From: Silurus meridionalis
Taxonomy: Eukaryota; Chordata; Actinopteri; Siluriformes; Siluridae
Direction of reading: 5' to 3'
NCBI RefSeq assembly: GCF_014805685.1
Contig: NC_060890.1
Location: 22,427,000 to 22,490,999, forward strand
Length of the DNA stretch: 64,000 nt
Of the stretch, positions 1-10,085 are shown in pieces. Position 1 is the stretch's first letter. Each line of letters begins with the position of its first letter. The notes beneath the pieces are model-generated. The model had not been told where the DNA came from. It saw only the letters and a program-made list of their open reading frames with translations, and did no database searches. The position numbers and the translations under genes were made by a program.

Positions 1-900
1 TTATTTTCATTATATCTCACCATAATGAGCCTGTCTACTTTTCCACTCCAAAAACATGAGCAAATGTTTACTTTGTGTCATATAGGCATTTTTCATATTT
101 CTAGCATTTATATACAGACATGCTAGAGCTCAGGATGTCATACAATAAGGAAACAGCACTAGGAAGGTGAGAAGTGACAGAGTAAGCAGAATCAATGAGC
201 TGCAGGGAAACAAACAAAATGGTGCAGGCTTTTATTTTGCTAATGAATGCTGGTCAGTGGAAGTCCAGTGCTGGCTGGAGCAAACCGCAGCCCCCTCGGG
301 GTGTTGTGGCCAAACTGCCTTTTTAGAGGAAAAAAAAGCTGAGTTGGTAAATTAGGAAATCTTGTCACAACTGGCCTTTTGTAGCTGTATATGACTTTCC
401 TTTTCTCTGCCAAACCACATTTTCCAATCAGCCTGAAGAGAAAATCTCATTGTCCATATAAGAGTACAGAGATGGTCTGGAAACTGAAATGAGCCCAATG
501 GTCAGTGGAAGTGTGTGTCTTGTGTAATCTAGTGAAAGAATAGACTTTGGGCTATGTACGATCAGGAGCATGTGGGTGTGAAGAGAATGGGAAGAGAGTA
601 AGTGAAGATCAAAGCACAGTGCAAAGGACTTCCCTTCATCAAATCAGGCTTATAACCTCCATGTGCCATCATCTATGATGCACAAAGATCATTTCACATT
701 TTAAGTTATTCCTATTGGATGTTTCACTGCGTTCTTGTCTGCAGGTGCTCCCTAATTTTCTTGTGATTAGTCACATTATCTGTGAACATATTCCATTTTC
801 TCAGGCGGCTTCACTATGACTTATGAGTTTTGTTAACTTGTTAAACACTATTTCAGCTGCTTTAAAGAATATTCTTATTAAATCTTTATTCCCTTGCACA
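1..900. other. Unique AT-rich sequence, no gene seen
   Basis: I see no coding similarity, RNA gene or recognisable transposon here. The short open frames are what chance gives at this base composition. It could be intronic or intergenic. Confidence 0.6.
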
Positions 901-1041
901 TACACTATATGGACAAAAGTATTAAAACACTGAAAAATGGGGTGATTATGTCAGCAAATGGGACTGAATGTGAAATGTGGTGTTCAGAAAGCACATAGCA
1001 ATCTTATAATCAGGTGTCCACAAGCATTCATCTACATAGGA
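901..1041. mobile_element. Short Tc1-like family-N element (MITE-sized)
   Basis: The left end reads TACACTATATGGACAAAAGT, the terminal repeat of the family-N Tc1-like elements found throughout this window. The right end carries the family's CAGGTGTCCACAAGCATT-type end followed by a decayed CTACATAGG. Only about 140 bases remain, so almost all the interior is lost and there is no coding capacity. Family-N copies recur near 2.2, 7.4, 17.1, 20.8, 21.4, 30.2, 35.0, 37.0, 60.2 and 63.7 kb. Confidence 0.6.
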
Positions 1042-2179
1042 ACATATCTGAAGACTTTTTTCCCCCTAATCTTGTATGCAGTGCTAAAGCTAATGCTAAA
1101 AAAAAAAAAAACACTGCAGTGTTTCTTAAATACTAAAGGAACTCAACACAACAACCTATACAGGATATAATCTACATACCAGTACCAAATCATACTGTAG
1201 ACGTTATGTAGATGAAATTACACGCTATATTTTCCTGCCTTCAGATCCACGCGGTCACATGGTACGGTCCCACATTGCCGTTAAAGAGACTGATAGATAA
1301 TTTGTGATGTAGTCTGTCTGCTTCTTCAGCACATGAAGAAAGATGGTGCAGCAGCTAGATGCCTTTCAGGGACACCGTCTGAAATCATTTACTAGTTAAG
1401 GGAATAAATGTGCCGATTTTTGTATGGTTTTTCAAAAGACTAGGATTGAGCTGTCAGATACAATATGCTAATTGTCATTCCTGAAAGACTTTCCTTAGAG
1501 CTTCATCCTGATGCTGTGATACTGTTAAATTTAGATTTCCTTAGTTCTGGAAGACTGTGAAAATGCATGAAATTATTAATGGGTGGGGGGGTTCTGGGAA
1601 TCTACTGAACAAAAATATGCACCAAAAGTCTTTTTTTTTATACAAATTTGTCTTACAATCTTTAAACAATGCAAGAGCCTAATAACTGATTCTACATCAT
1701 CTGACCCACTCTAAGCATGCTTGTTATTCAGATGTTAATAATTTGGCATGACTGGACAGCAGTACAGAGAAAGTCTAGCTTGAAGTGCTTTATCTTTTAA
1801 AAAATAAAATGCATACAAATCCCCGTCAGGCCAGATTACAGCAATAGGATTGGGCTCTTTTGCTTTGATCCGACAGATTACAGTGAATCGGTTTTGGCAA
1901 GTCACCGAATGAAGAATCTGAAATGAGCTCGATGCAGCTGTGTTGTTTTACTCAATCATGTCTTGTGCCAGATTCCTGCTTCTCAGAGACGGCCACAGAG
2001 TACAATATTACAGTTTATTTAATTGTAAAGGGCTTGTAAGACTTGTTATTTCATTCTAATATCAGTGAATGGGCTATTTCTTTGGATTAAATGGCTGATT
2101 TAATGATTATTGTGCCATTTGTGTTGTACTGATACTACATTTTCAAAGGCATTTAAAAAAAATGCATATGTACCAGTTT
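1042..2179. other. Unique sequence, no gene seen
   Basis: AT-rich unique DNA with short homopolymer runs. No reading frame, RNA gene or known repeat is recognised. Confidence 0.5.
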
Positions 2180-2379
2180 TAGATCAATACAAAAGTTTGT
2201 GGACACCTAAATAAAAAAAATTGTAATTACTCTTTTTACAATCCCTTCCACATTTAATCACTATTTATAGTTATAATAAACTCCAGTGTTACAATTGTAG
2301 ACCTCCAACTTTGTAAATACAGTTTGGGAAAAAAACACATATAGCTAAAAAAGTCAGGTGTCCCAATGTCTATATAGCA
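2180..2379 (-). mobile_element. Short Tc1-like family-N element
   Basis: The left end contains AAAAGTTTGTGGACACC and the right end GTCAGGTGTCCCAATGTC then TATATAGCAT, which is the inverted-repeat pair of family N. The interior keeps the subterminal block CCAACTTTGT...ACACATATAGCT seen in longer copies (compare 17.3 and 60.9 kb). At about 200 bases it is an internally deleted, non-autonomous copy. Strand is given relative to the transposase sense of the copy at 30224-30693. Confidence 0.65.
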
Positions 2380-2422
2380 TTACTTAAAAATATATTATAA
2401 AATAAATAATACTTTCAAGAAA

Positions 2423-2426
<4 letters not shown>

Positions 2427-2486
<60 letters not shown>

Positions 2487-2510
2487 TAGAGAGAGAGAGA
2501 GAGAGAGAGA
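2427..2510. repeat. (TA)n followed by (GA)n microsatellite
   Basis: About 55 bases of TA pass directly into about 30 bases of GA. The compound tract is likely length-polymorphic. It lies about 50 bases right of the family-N element. Confidence 0.95.
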
Positions 2511-3249
2511 CCAAAAATCAATCCTACTGTATGTTGTATATTAAATAATCAGCTGTAAATGATAATAAACAACGAACTCTCAATGGTTTGTACTACCTTA
2601 CAATATTCCACATTTCTTTTATATCCCGGTTTATCTGATAATCTATATACAATATATACAATAAATACAATTTTGCTTCATTTCCTGCGACTTTCTTAAT
2701 TATTATGCATGTTACATTTCTGGAAAAGAATAAAAAAAAAAAAAAAAAAAATCATCAACATTACTCCATATTTGAACCTACACACCAGAGTCTTTAGTGT
2801 TCAATCCTAAAGCAACTACATACATTGGCTTTCAGGCTCCAGACAGAGTTTTTTGTGTGTGTGTTTTTATTTTTACAACCTCTATAAAGACGGAGAGCGA
2901 TTGGAGCAGTGTGTTAACCACCACTGGGACATGCCTCTGTGAGATCCATCGTCGAAAAGATAATTGGCTTTTTAATTAGTTCCAAACGCACTAGAAAACT
3001 GAGCAGAGCACTCGTGTTAATCACAGAACAAATATCCAGACCCACCACCACCACCCCCACCTACCCACTTGACGTAAACCCAGATGGGATGTTTTGTTTA
3101 AAGCAGATAAAAAGGCTACGTTCTCCACTGAATTTCTCCTAACCGCCTTCAACAGCCTCAAGCACACTTATCTCCGCCTCTGATCCCCTGAACAAAATCG
3201 GCTTTGGCCTACGATCAGATTCTCCATCCTTCTGGAAGCAAGATTGACT

Positions 3250-3281
<32 letters not shown>

Positions 3282-3496
3282 TGTGAAAGAAATAACTGGT
3301 TTTGTTTCAATTTTATTTATTTTTCTACACAAAGTATCACAAATGTGCATAGACATGTAGTAGGTGCAATGACGTACACACGCTGTTTTCGTGTCAGAAA
3401 AATAATCAACAACCCGAGCTGCTGTCATGAAATGAAAATTTAAGAAATTCTTGAATACAGTTATAGTTATATGATATATGAATATCTTTTGACTAA
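2511..3496. other. Unique sequence with poly-A and (GA)n tract
   Basis: Contains a poly-A run at 2731-2750 and a (GA)n tract at 3251-3282. The open frames here are not protein-like; the minus-strand frame around 3168-3548 crosses the GA tract and gives a Ser-Leu repeat, so it is an artefact. Confidence 0.55.
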
Positions 3497-3503
3497 AAGA
3501 TAG

Positions 3504-3985
3504 GAGGTGGCAGAGTTGAAGATGCTGCAATTTTATTGGGATAAACAAGGATTGACAGGATTAGAAATAATTCTATTAGAGGGACTGCGTAAGATGATTT
3601 GGAGACAAAGTGAGAGAAGCCTGATTGGCATGGTTTGTCATGTGCAGAGGAGGGACATGGAGTATATCGGTACAAGAGTATATCGGGGGGAGGTGGTAGC
3701 TCAGTGGTTAAGGCATTTGACTTTGGATCGGAAAGTCACAGGTTCAAATCCCACCACCAACACCACCAAGCTGCCACTGCTGGGCCCTTGAGCAAAAGCA
3801 TTAAAACCATCTCCTGCTCAGTTGTAAGTCGCTCTGGATAAGGGCGTCTGCCAAATGCAGCAAATGTAAATGGTACGAGAATCCTGAGGATGGAGCCATG
3901 TTTTATAGACGTGGTGAGGGAAGACATGCAGGTGGCTGATTTAAAAGAGGCAGATGTAAAGGACAGAGAGATTTGGAGAGAAGAA
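3504..3985 (+). mobile_element. RTE-like LINE 3' fragment, split by a SINE
   Basis: The left part is similar to the C-terminal region of an RTE/Expander-like LINE protein: VAELKML at the start and IGMVCHVQRRDMEYIGT before the SINE. After the SINE the frame resumes with the ILRMEP and FIDVVREDMQVAD type region that precedes the LINE stop. The same segment occurs at 8561-9484 (minus) and 61754-62069 (plus). The copy is 5'-truncated, frame-disrupted and dead. The family name is from memory, so the clade is tentative. Confidence 0.65.
3679..3871 (+). mobile_element. tRNA-derived SINE
   Basis: The head resembles a tRNA: an A-box-like TAGCTCAGTGGTTAAGGC at 3697-3714 and a B box GGTTCAAATCC at 3741-3751, the internal RNA polymerase III promoter. 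The tail carries the common teleost block GCTCTGGATAAGGGCGTCTG then CCAAATG. It sits inside an RTE fragment. The flanks GGTACAAGA (3669-3677) and GGTACGAGA (3872-3880) look like a slightly decayed target-site duplication. The tRNA part would not fold as a functional tRNA (no acceptor-stem pairing seen). Confidence 0.85.
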
Positions 3986-4033
3986 AAAAATTTATATGAA
4001 TATCATGTTCAACCTTTGAATTATATTTACAAT

Positions 4034-4202
4034 TAGGGCATTTGCCAGATGCCCTTATCCAGAGCGATTACAACTGAGCAGGTGAGGGTTAAGGGCCTTG
4101 CTCAAGGTTGCAGCAATGGCAACTTGGTGGTCATGGGATTTGAATCTGTGACCTTCCAATCCAAAGTTCAATGCCTTAACCACTGAGCTACCACCTCCTC
4201 GT
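4034..4202 (-). mobile_element. tRNA-derived SINE, inverted relative to its neighbour
   Basis: Same family as the SINE at 3679-3871 but on the minus strand. The tail block comes first on the plus strand (GCCAGATGCCCTTATCCAGA), then the reverse complement of the B box (GGATTTGAATCTGTGACC), then the A box (GCCTTAACCACTGAGCTACC). The two SINEs are about 160 bases apart and form a long imperfect inverted repeat. Confidence 0.85.
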
Positions 4203-4321
4203 ATATGAAAACAGATTTCAAAGTAATGGTTGCACATACACCAATTAGGCATAACATTAGGACATTATACCAGTATGAAGTGGAAAACACTGATTATCTT
4301 TTCATCATGGGCACCCGATAG

Positions 4322-5011
4322 CAGTGGTGGACATTAATGACCTAAGTAGCTTTTTCCTGGATCTGTACTTTACTAAAGTATTTCCACTTGCTTTTACTTT
4401 AACTTTACTGAATTTTAAAGTCACTTATCTTACTTTCTAGTCAACTATATTTAGTAAAATCCATCGTGCCTTTTTATTTATGGGCGAATAAATTTTTATC
4501 TAGTCAAGCGGCAATCAGGGTCGAGTGTGCACTCTGTTTTGTACTTGTTTTGTTCGCCGCTTGGTGTGTATCTGCTTATCACCAATATACAGTTCAACAT
4601 CAGTTCAACAGCATGCAGGACATTTTGAGAGTAATAATTTTTGGAAGAAACTACTGACTTGAACTTGCCACAACGCCCGGGATTTCATTTTTAACAGTTG
4701 AAAAGAAAGTTTCGGACTAGAACTAACATTCTATTAATAGATTGGTGTGCTAAAAGTAACAATAGGGTCTTTTCACATAAACTGAGCTGACTAAGCAAGA
4801 GTCTTGTGACAAAAATGATAATAGGAACATTATAGCCTAATAAATCATAGTAATTTGGATACTTGAGCACATTTTTGAGGACAGATACTTTTATACTTTT
4901 ACTCAAGTGAAAGTTTCAAGGAAGAACCTTTACTTTTACTGGAATCATATTTTACAGAGTGTATCTCTACCTTAACTCAAGCACATGCGTTGTGTTTTTT
5001 TTCCACCTCTG
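4322..5011 (+). mobile_element. hAT-like non-autonomous element (family H1) inside the Tc1 copy
   Basis: The ends are CAGTGGTGGA and TCCACCTCTG, giving the inverted pair CAGTGGTGGA / CAGAGGTGGA typical of hAT elements. The flanks CCCGATAG (4314-4321) and CTTGTTAG (5012-5019) fit an eroded 8-base duplication of CCTGTTAG in the interrupted Tc1 leader. Subterminal sequence repeats TACTTTTACT / ACTCAAGTGAAAG motifs. No transposase frame is seen. A second copy on the minus strand is at 18799-19441. Confidence 0.75.
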
Positions 5012-5069
5012 CTTGTTAGTGGGTGGGATACATTAGGCAGCAAGTGAACATTTTGTCCTCAATATTGAT

Positions 5070-5273
5070 GTGTTAGAAGCAAGAAAAATAGGCAAGTGTA
5101 AGGATCTAGGTGAGTTTGACAAGAGCCAATTTGTGATGTCTAGACGGTGGTCCAAGGAAGGAAGAGTGGTAAACCGGCGACAGTGTCATGGGCAGCCAAG
5201 GCTCACTGATGCACGTGGGGAGCAAAGGCTGGTTTGCGTGGTCCGATACAACAGACGAGCTTCTGTAGCTTAA
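5070..5273 (+). pseudogene. Tc1-like transposase, N-terminal remnant
   Basis: The 67-codon frame has the N-terminal Tc1 transposase pattern: a GKCKDLGEFDKSQFVMSRR opening (first helix-turn-helix region) joined to WSKEGRVVNRRQCHGQPRL and a following VRYNRRASVA. The block between the two halves of the DNA-binding domain (SISKTAAL in the copy at 35223-35423) is missing, and the whole DDE catalytic part is deleted. The family would cut and paste DNA at TA sites; this copy cannot. Confidence 0.75.
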
Positions 5274-5329
5274 AACTGATAAATTTAATGCTGATTGGTG
5301 GCTATAATGTTATGCCTGACTGGGGTGTA

Positions 5330-6691
5330 CATACTGTATTCCTCCATATATTGAGGTACTAGTTGTTCTTAATGACCAAATACTTGTATTGACTCCTTCA
5401 TTGTGTGCAGATTTTTTCCATGTTATATCATCCCTATTGGTCTCAGCCAATAATAAAACTTGTATGTTACTTGGATACTAAAGAAAGATTGAATCAATAT
5501 TTAGGTTACAAGTCTTTTATATTTGAGTTGGACATGTGAACACAACCTCAGCACTACCCCAACTCTCCATTTCCAGCATGTGAGGAACTATGGATGGTGC
5601 TCAGTAGTTAATCAGTCCTTCTCCAGATCCTGGGATAAACACATTCGCCATGTCCAGCAGTGTGTTTGCTGTTCAGGTTGCTTCCACTGCAGGTAATTGG
5701 ACTTTGACACTAATTGGCACTTTGTGCAGTAAAAAAAAAAGAAGAATAAACTGGGATGGCATCAGTTTAATGATCTAATAGCTGACATCATGGTCTTCAT
5801 TACTAAAACAGAGCACTATGTTAACAAATGAACAAGCATGCGAGTAGACACTTAGCTAAGCTTTCAGACAGTAATGTGATGAATGTAGTGTACGTACATC
5901 TACAAGAGGCCTTCGTTAATTAAACCATGCAGGTTCTTCCAGCTGGCACTGGAATTGCATAATGTCAGCATTTAAATTTTTCCCTTTGCTGAGTTTGATG
6001 AAAGATATGAACGCGCACACACTTGCTTAACAAAGTGGATGTCAATAGGCAGACGGGGTAAAGGTTGTAGCGAACAAAGGCAGCTTTGGTTTCTCTTACC
6101 CTCCTCCTTCTTCTTCTCCTCCTCCTCTTCCTTCTCCTCAGCCACTGGCGAGATGTCAATGGATTATTTCATACTGCTTACGGGACGGAAGATTTAGAGA
6201 GCAGAGAGCACCTCAAGTGCACCACACAAAACCCTGCCAAACCTATTCAACCTCTTTTTTTTTAACCAGCTGGAGCAGATCTCCATTTTTCCTCTCCTGG
6301 AGTTTAACAAATCGAATCGTGCTAGCGGCATTCTTCAGCTTTCTTCTAATGATCTTTTAACCTACAGCATTAGTCTCTTGAACCAGGCACTTTAAATGCC
6401 AGACGTTAAAGTATCACCTCTGTATGTGATAAACCCCATGTGGAGATTCCTTCATTTCTGCTCACTGGGAGCCAGTGGGTAAAAAAATGAAAAATCAGCT
6501 GTGATATAAACTGTCCACATTTTTGAACACAGAGCAATAGAAATAAGTGTGATATTTTGGTATCTATCAGCAAATGCATCAGAATTAAGTAAATTCTTTT
6601 TATTGCCTTATTGATATATTTATTTGAAAGAATGTTGGTGCTAATTAAAAAGAAACTGTCATTTATCTTCAAGGTTCATCAACTGTTTATT

Positions 6692-6694
<3 letters not shown>
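5330..6694. other. Unique sequence, no gene seen
   Basis: No coding similarity. The arginine-rich minus-strand frame at 5965-6159 comes from a pyrimidine-rich CTT/CTC stretch around 6100-6140 and is not a gene. The part 6180-6380 is GC-moderate unique DNA that could be regulatory, with no specific evidence. Confidence 0.5.

Positions 6695-6752
<58 letters not shown>
6695..6752. repeat. (TA)n microsatellite
   Basis: About 58 bases of uninterrupted TA. The 330 bases to the right, up to the CA tract, show nothing recognisable. Confidence 0.95.
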
Positions 6753-6757
<5 letters not shown>

Positions 6758-7076
6758 TTACAACTTTAAAGAAAAAAATATATATAAGTACAAATACAAA
6801 AAAATTATTGTATATTAATTTTACCTATTGTGGGGTTTTTAATGTCTTTATAGCTGCTTTAAGCCTCATTTACAATATCCCTGAATATATATTTTTTTAT
6901 ATTCTGACATCAATTTTATACCTAATCATAGACATAAAACAACAAAGAAAAAACAGAGAGGGTAAATACCTTTGTACGGAACCATTAATAGTGGGTGTTT
7001 TGGTCAAATCAAAGAAATCAGTGCGTGTTTGTTTGTATATGTGAATATAAAGGATGAAATCAAAAAGTATTTTAGC

Positions 7077-7080
<4 letters not shown>

Positions 7081-7131
<51 letters not shown>
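7081..7131. repeat. (CA)n microsatellite
   Basis: About 25 CA units without interruption. Confidence 0.95.
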
Positions 7132-7135
<4 letters not shown>

Positions 7136-7241
7136 GTAAAAGTTATTTGCATGATGTTGGGAGTCTTTATAAAAACTATTCAGAATAGAATATGAATAAT
7201 AATTCTATTCTGAATAATAATTATAATTTCTAAATTACACC

Positions 7242-7655
<414 letters not shown>

Positions 7656-8560
7656 AACTTGTACTAAAAAATATATATATACACTGTATGTTTATTTTTT
7701 TCCTGATAGCGTAAGAGTTTGGGTCTGTACTTCAGCTCTTTAATAAGTGCCTCTTTCACACTCTGACAATGAACCACATCCACATGCCTCAACCCCCCAA
7801 AAAACCCTGTAATCATCCTGCTGCCACCCCTCTGTGAAGCCTTTCCACTTCAATTTCATGTTTGCTCATCTTGCTTTTGGGATAAATAGGCATTTCCAAA
7901 CACTGCAGCAAATTTTTGGACCCCTTTTCCCCTTAGACACACATACATTTATTCAACCCAATTTACACCTAGGTCTAGAGATGTATTGGATTTTTTGAGT
8001 ATGTGCACAAACCATCAAAACAGTTCTTTTTTTCTAAGCACCTTGGGAACTTTTTCCCCTTATTTTCTTTTGTAGTCGAAGAAAAGTCGAATTGTGCTAA
8101 AAGGCAAAATGTTCCTTTGTTTGCAACCTTCAACTAAAAGTTTACAATAATGAAAAGTCCATGAAACAGAAAATGAATTTGAAATGGATATATGTATTGA
8201 ATAACAATTGTAAAATAGAAGTGTAAAATGCCCTGCTTGTTTATTCATTTATTGATCAATTTATTTACTTATTTTTGTACCTATTTTCTTTTTTTTCTTT
8301 CTTTCTATATAAACAAATTTACAGTAGAAAAATATAGATGCAATACTGTCAATCGTGGAATTTATTCATTATAAATATTTTAAAGTACTTATAATATGTA
8401 CAGTTGTGCATACAATGTACATATTTCATACTGTAAAATGTATATATTCCACATTCTCTCACAAACTGTGCCTTACCAACATCCAGCACTAATATAACTT
8501 CATGTATATGTCCATATGGGTTTATATGTGTGTGTGTGTATATATATAATATATATATAT
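7656..8560. other. Unique sequence, no gene seen
   Basis: AT-rich with no supported features. Short TG/TA repeats at about 8527-8560 border the LINE tail on the right. Confidence 0.5.
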
Positions 8561-9484
8561 TTCTTCTTTCGGCTGCTCCCATTAGGGGTCACCACAGCCA
8601 ATCATCCGTCTCCATACTACTCTGTCCTCTACATCCGCTTCTTTCAAACCAACATGCAGGTAGCATGTCTTCCATTACCACATCCATGAACTTCCTTTTT
8701 GGCCTTTGTCTTTTCTTTCTTCCTAGTGGAAACCATCTCAATCGGGCCTCTCTCACTTTGTCCCCAAAATGTCCTGCATGCACTGTCCCTCTAATAAACT
8801 TGTTTCTAAACCTGTCCATCGTCGTCACTCCCAAAGAAAATCTTAACATCTTCAGCTCTGCTACCTCCAGCTCCACCTTCTGTCTTTTACTCAATGCCAC
8901 TGTCTCTAAACCATACAACACCACAGTCTTATAAACTTTTCCTTTCACTCTTACAGATACTCTTCTATCACAAATCACTCCTGCTATCACTCTTCTCCAC
9001 CCACTCCACACTGCCTGCCCTTTTTTTTTTACTTCTCTAACACACTCTCCATTACTTTGCACTGTTGACCCCAGGTACCTGAACTCCTCCACCTTCTCCA
9101 CCTCTGCTTCCTGCAACCGCACCCCTCCACTGCCCTCCCTCTCATTCACACACATGTAATCTGTCTTACTCCTACTGACTTTCATTCCCCTTCTCTCCAG
9201 TGTGTACCTCCACCTCCTTAAGCTCTTCTCAACCTGCTCCCTACTCTCACCACAAATCACAATATTATTCGCAAATATCATATTCCATTAAGACTCCTTT
9301 CTGACCTCGTCCTTCAACCTGTCCATCACCACTGCAAACAGTTAAGGGCTCAGAGCCAATCCTTGATGCATTCCCACCTCCACCTTGAACCAGTCTGTCT
9401 GCCCTACTGCACACTTCCTGCATCACCCTTAAATACTTATCTGACACACCAAACTTCCTCATACAATACCACAACTCCTTTATA
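8561..9484 (-). mobile_element. RTE-like LINE, 5'-truncated, minus strand
   Basis: On the minus strand this is the 3' half of an RTE/Expander-like LINE, from the end of the reverse transcriptase to the tail. The 3' end (plus-strand left edge) is TTTCTTCTTTCGGCTGCTCC then CATTAGGGGTCACCACAGCC; the same tail appears at 30126-30217 and at 62069. The 5' side stops at 9484 against a Tc1-like element. Clade from memory. Confidence 0.8.
8589..9484 (-). pseudogene. LINE reverse transcriptase C-terminal part, inactivated
   Basis: Two overlapping frames (from about 9484 and from 9281 on the minus strand) encode ELWYCMRKFGVSDKYLRV, then MIFANNIVICGESREQVE, EFRYLGSTVQSNGECVREV, LEVAELKMLRFSLGVTTMDR and REARLRW. 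The catalytic FADD box reads FANN: both aspartates are asparagine codons (plus-strand 9264-9269). The two frames are shifted at about 9270-9300, and the HVQRRDSEYIG-type block near the end is deleted. No endonuclease or N-terminal RT remains. Confidence 0.8.
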
Positions 9485-9486
9485 TA

Positions 9487-10085
9487 TACAGTATCTAAAA
9501 AAAGAGAGTACACCCTCTTACCTTTTGGCAACCACTTACGTAAATCTTCTCAAGAGAAAATACTATAGAAATGAAAATTGAATATATTTTAGAGTTGTCA
9601 ATGTGCAGCTTGTATATCAGTACAGATTTACTGTCCTCTAAAAATAACTCAACATTCAGCCATTATTGTCTGAATAACTAGCAAAAAAAGTAAGTACACC
9701 CTAGGTGAACAGGTCAAAACTGTGTCCAAAGTGTCAACATAACACTTGTGTGAGCACCATTGTTATCCAGCACTGCCTTAATCCTCCTGGGTATGGAATT
9801 CACCAGAGCTGCACAGGTTGGTGCTGGGATCCTCTTCCACTCCTCTTTAATGACATCACGGAGCTGCTAGATGTTGGTCACATGGTGCTTCACCACCTTC
9901 CTCTTGAAAATGCTTCACTGTTGCTCAATAGGATTTAGATCTGGAGACATACTTAACCACTCCTTCACCTTCAGCTTTTTTTTTTAGCTAGGCAGTTGCC
10001 ATCTTGGCAGTGTTTTTAAAGTCGTTATTGTGTTTGAAAAATGCTGTTTGGCCCAGTTTCTGAAGGGAGGGCATAATCTTCTGCA
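9487..10085 (-). mobile_element. Tc1-like transposon (family C), truncated
   Basis: The left end TACAGTATCTAAAAAAAGAG then AGTACACC resembles the terminal repeat of fish Tc1 elements with an AAGTGAGTACACC-type end. The interior read on the minus strand encodes the transposase C-terminus. The right part fades after about 10085, so the element is truncated there. It directly abuts the LINE at 8561-9484, as if inserted into it. Confidence 0.75.
9715..9950 (-). pseudogene. Tc1-like transposase, C-terminal remnant with two stops
   Basis: The minus-strand translation from 9950 reads MSPDLNPIEQQ, stop, SIFKRKVVKHHVTNI, stop, QLRDVIKEEWKRIPAPTCAA, then LVNSIPRRIKAVLDNNGAHT. This is the end of a DDE transposase, with the third catalytic residue being the Glu of NPIE. 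The two in-frame stops and lack of the N-terminal two-thirds make it a dead copy. Confidence 0.85.

Larger units (their letters stand above)
4237..5329 (+). mobile_element. Tc1-like transposon, internally deleted and split by a hAT-like element
   Basis: The left end TACACCAATTAGGCATAACA (4237) and right end TAATGTTATGCCTGACTGGG then GTGTA (ending 5329) are inverted repeats, with TA at both borders as expected for Tc1/mariner insertion. Between them lie the Tc1 5' leader, an N-terminal transposase remnant, and a direct jump to the right end, so most of the transposase gene is deleted. The hAT-like element at 4322-5011 interrupts the leader. Relatives lie at 27327-27735 and 35094-35525. Confidence 0.8.

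Noticed and set aside
2731..2750. Poly-A run as the tail of a processed pseudogene
   Set aside because: No gene-like sequence lies upstream and no flanking duplication is seen.
3168..3548. 126-codon minus frame
   Set aside because: A third of it is a Ser-Leu run from the (GA)n tract and the rest has no similarity; the right edge overlaps an RTE fragment on the plus strand.
3697..3751. tRNA gene call suggested by A and B boxes
   Set aside because: The downstream tail, the copies at 4.1, 18.7 and 28.0 kb and lack of acceptor-stem pairing show that it is the head of a SINE, not a functional tRNA.
6897..7127. Minus-strand open frame ending in a Cys-Val repeat
   Set aside because: It is made by the (CA)n tract. 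The same applies to frames over 7180-7401, 23826-24134, 26576-26842, 28412-28705, 32173-32443 and 45583-45845.
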